From NCBI RefSeq assembly GCF_035917235.1, contig NZ_CP108423.1:3537001-3601000 (forward strand): a DNA stretch of 64,000 nt. Reading direction: 5' to 3'. Below the pieces are notes generated by a model that saw nothing but the letters and a program-made list of their open reading frames with translations, was not told the origin of the DNA and ran no database searches. The first letter of the stretch is position 1; every line of letters starts with the position of its first letter. Shown here in pieces: positions 63,688 through 64,000 of the stretch. The stretch comes from Streptomyces sp. NBC_01294. GTDB lineage: Bacteria; Actinomycetota; Actinomycetes; Streptomycetales; Streptomycetaceae. A program made the position numbers and the translations under genes.

Positions 63688-64000
63688 ATGGGGACGAATG
63701 GATCGACCATGCTCGAGCCGTTACGGCAGGGGCTTCCCCCGGTCGACCCCACGGCTGTCTCCGGGTCCGCCTCCTGCGCTCTGCCCGCACGGTTCGACGC
63801 GGTGCGGGGCGCGCGTACTTTCACCCGGTCGACCCTGTCCCAGTGGGGCCTCGACGACCGCTTCGACGATGTGGCCCTGGTCGTCTCCGAACTCGTCACG
63901 AACGCGCTTCGCCATGCCCTGCCCGGGGACGCGCGGTGCGCGGACGCCGAGCCGGAGCCGCCGGTACGGCTGCACCTGATGCGGTGGAGCACCCGACTGG
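63688..64000 (+). CDS. HATPase_c (anti-sigma/regulatory kinase-like) ATP-binding protein, N-terminal part
   Basis: The frame opens at ATG 63688 with GGGAG eight bases ahead and runs off the window after 104 codons. It holds ALPARFDAVRGARTFTRSTL and the N-box VALVVSELVTNALRHALPG, typical of the RsbW-like ATP-binding proteins abundant in Streptomyces. It is divergent from the XRE/DUF5753 gene, the usual pairing. The G-boxes lie beyond the end. Confidence 0.88.
   Translation, partial: MGTNGSTMLEPLRQGLPPVDPTAVSGSASCALPARFDAVRGARTFTRSTLSQWGLDDRFDDVALVVSELVTNALRHALPGDARCADAEPEPPVRLHLMRWSTRL

Noticed and set aside
63498..64000. Plus-strand frame from ATG 63498 with a fair ribosome site (AGGAAG)
   Set aside because: It overlaps the HATPase frame, whose N-box is unmistakable, and its third-position bias is weaker; only a short true peptide before 63688 would be possible.

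Overview
The window is about 72% G+C with strongly G/C-biased third codon positions. Its gene set (CseB/CseC, Lsr2, DUF397, XRE/DUF5753, an orphan NuoD, a TipA homologue) is typical of Streptomyces chromosomal core DNA. I recognise the order clpC, lsr2, nad/pan, nuoD, fol, ftsH, hpt, tilS, dacB, ppa as a conserved core segment of that genus. That is recall; no alignment was run.

Layout. 1-3474: the end of cseB, then cseC, a LamG-type membrane protein and a secreted M23 peptidase, all envelope functions. 3949-10227: clpC with a candidate ClgR box upstream, lsr2, a GNAT acetyltransferase behind a BlaI-type regulator, and small conserved proteins. 10549-17250: a PLP lyase, then a tightly overlapping plus-strand operon (DUF2520 protein, panC, nadB, nadC, coaX) for NAD and CoA precursors. 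17365-23913: regulators, a secreted M28 aminopeptidase, a methyltransferase, and a NarL-type two-component system with a perfect palindrome in front. 23981-28944: two PH-domain membrane proteins, an orphan nuoD, an arylamine N-acetyltransferase, a 165-bp MITE-like element and several gene remnants. 28945-36854: a coiled-coil membrane protein, a divergently organised OpuC-type compatible-solute ABC transporter, an Ag85-like esterase and an MprF-like protein. 37176-43831: folP, folB, folK facing folE-ftsH-hpt. 43896-51183: tilS, a zinc metalloprotease, dacB, ppa, a ThrE-type exporter and a DedA protein.

The accessory part is 51301-58673. It holds a TipAL/TipAS thiopeptide-type regulator with a canonical MerR-family promoter, a PadR-controlled DrrAB-like exporter with two palindromic sites, and a large TnpB/Cas12-superfamily RuvC nuclease gene. 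An IS3-family element with intact ends and a 3-bp target duplication splits the nuclease gene. Joining the two halves at the duplication restores one 656-codon frame with all three RuvC acidic residues and the zinc ribbon. It ends over a 33-nt hairpin that could mark a guide-RNA region. This is the most interesting locus here.

The rest (58770-64000) is a lone class B penicillin-binding protein, an aldehyde dehydrogenase with an upstream palindrome, an XRE/DUF5753 regulator and the start of a divergent HATPase protein. A family of GC-rich REP-like repeats lies in five intergenic gaps. No rRNA, tRNA or CRISPR array was seen.
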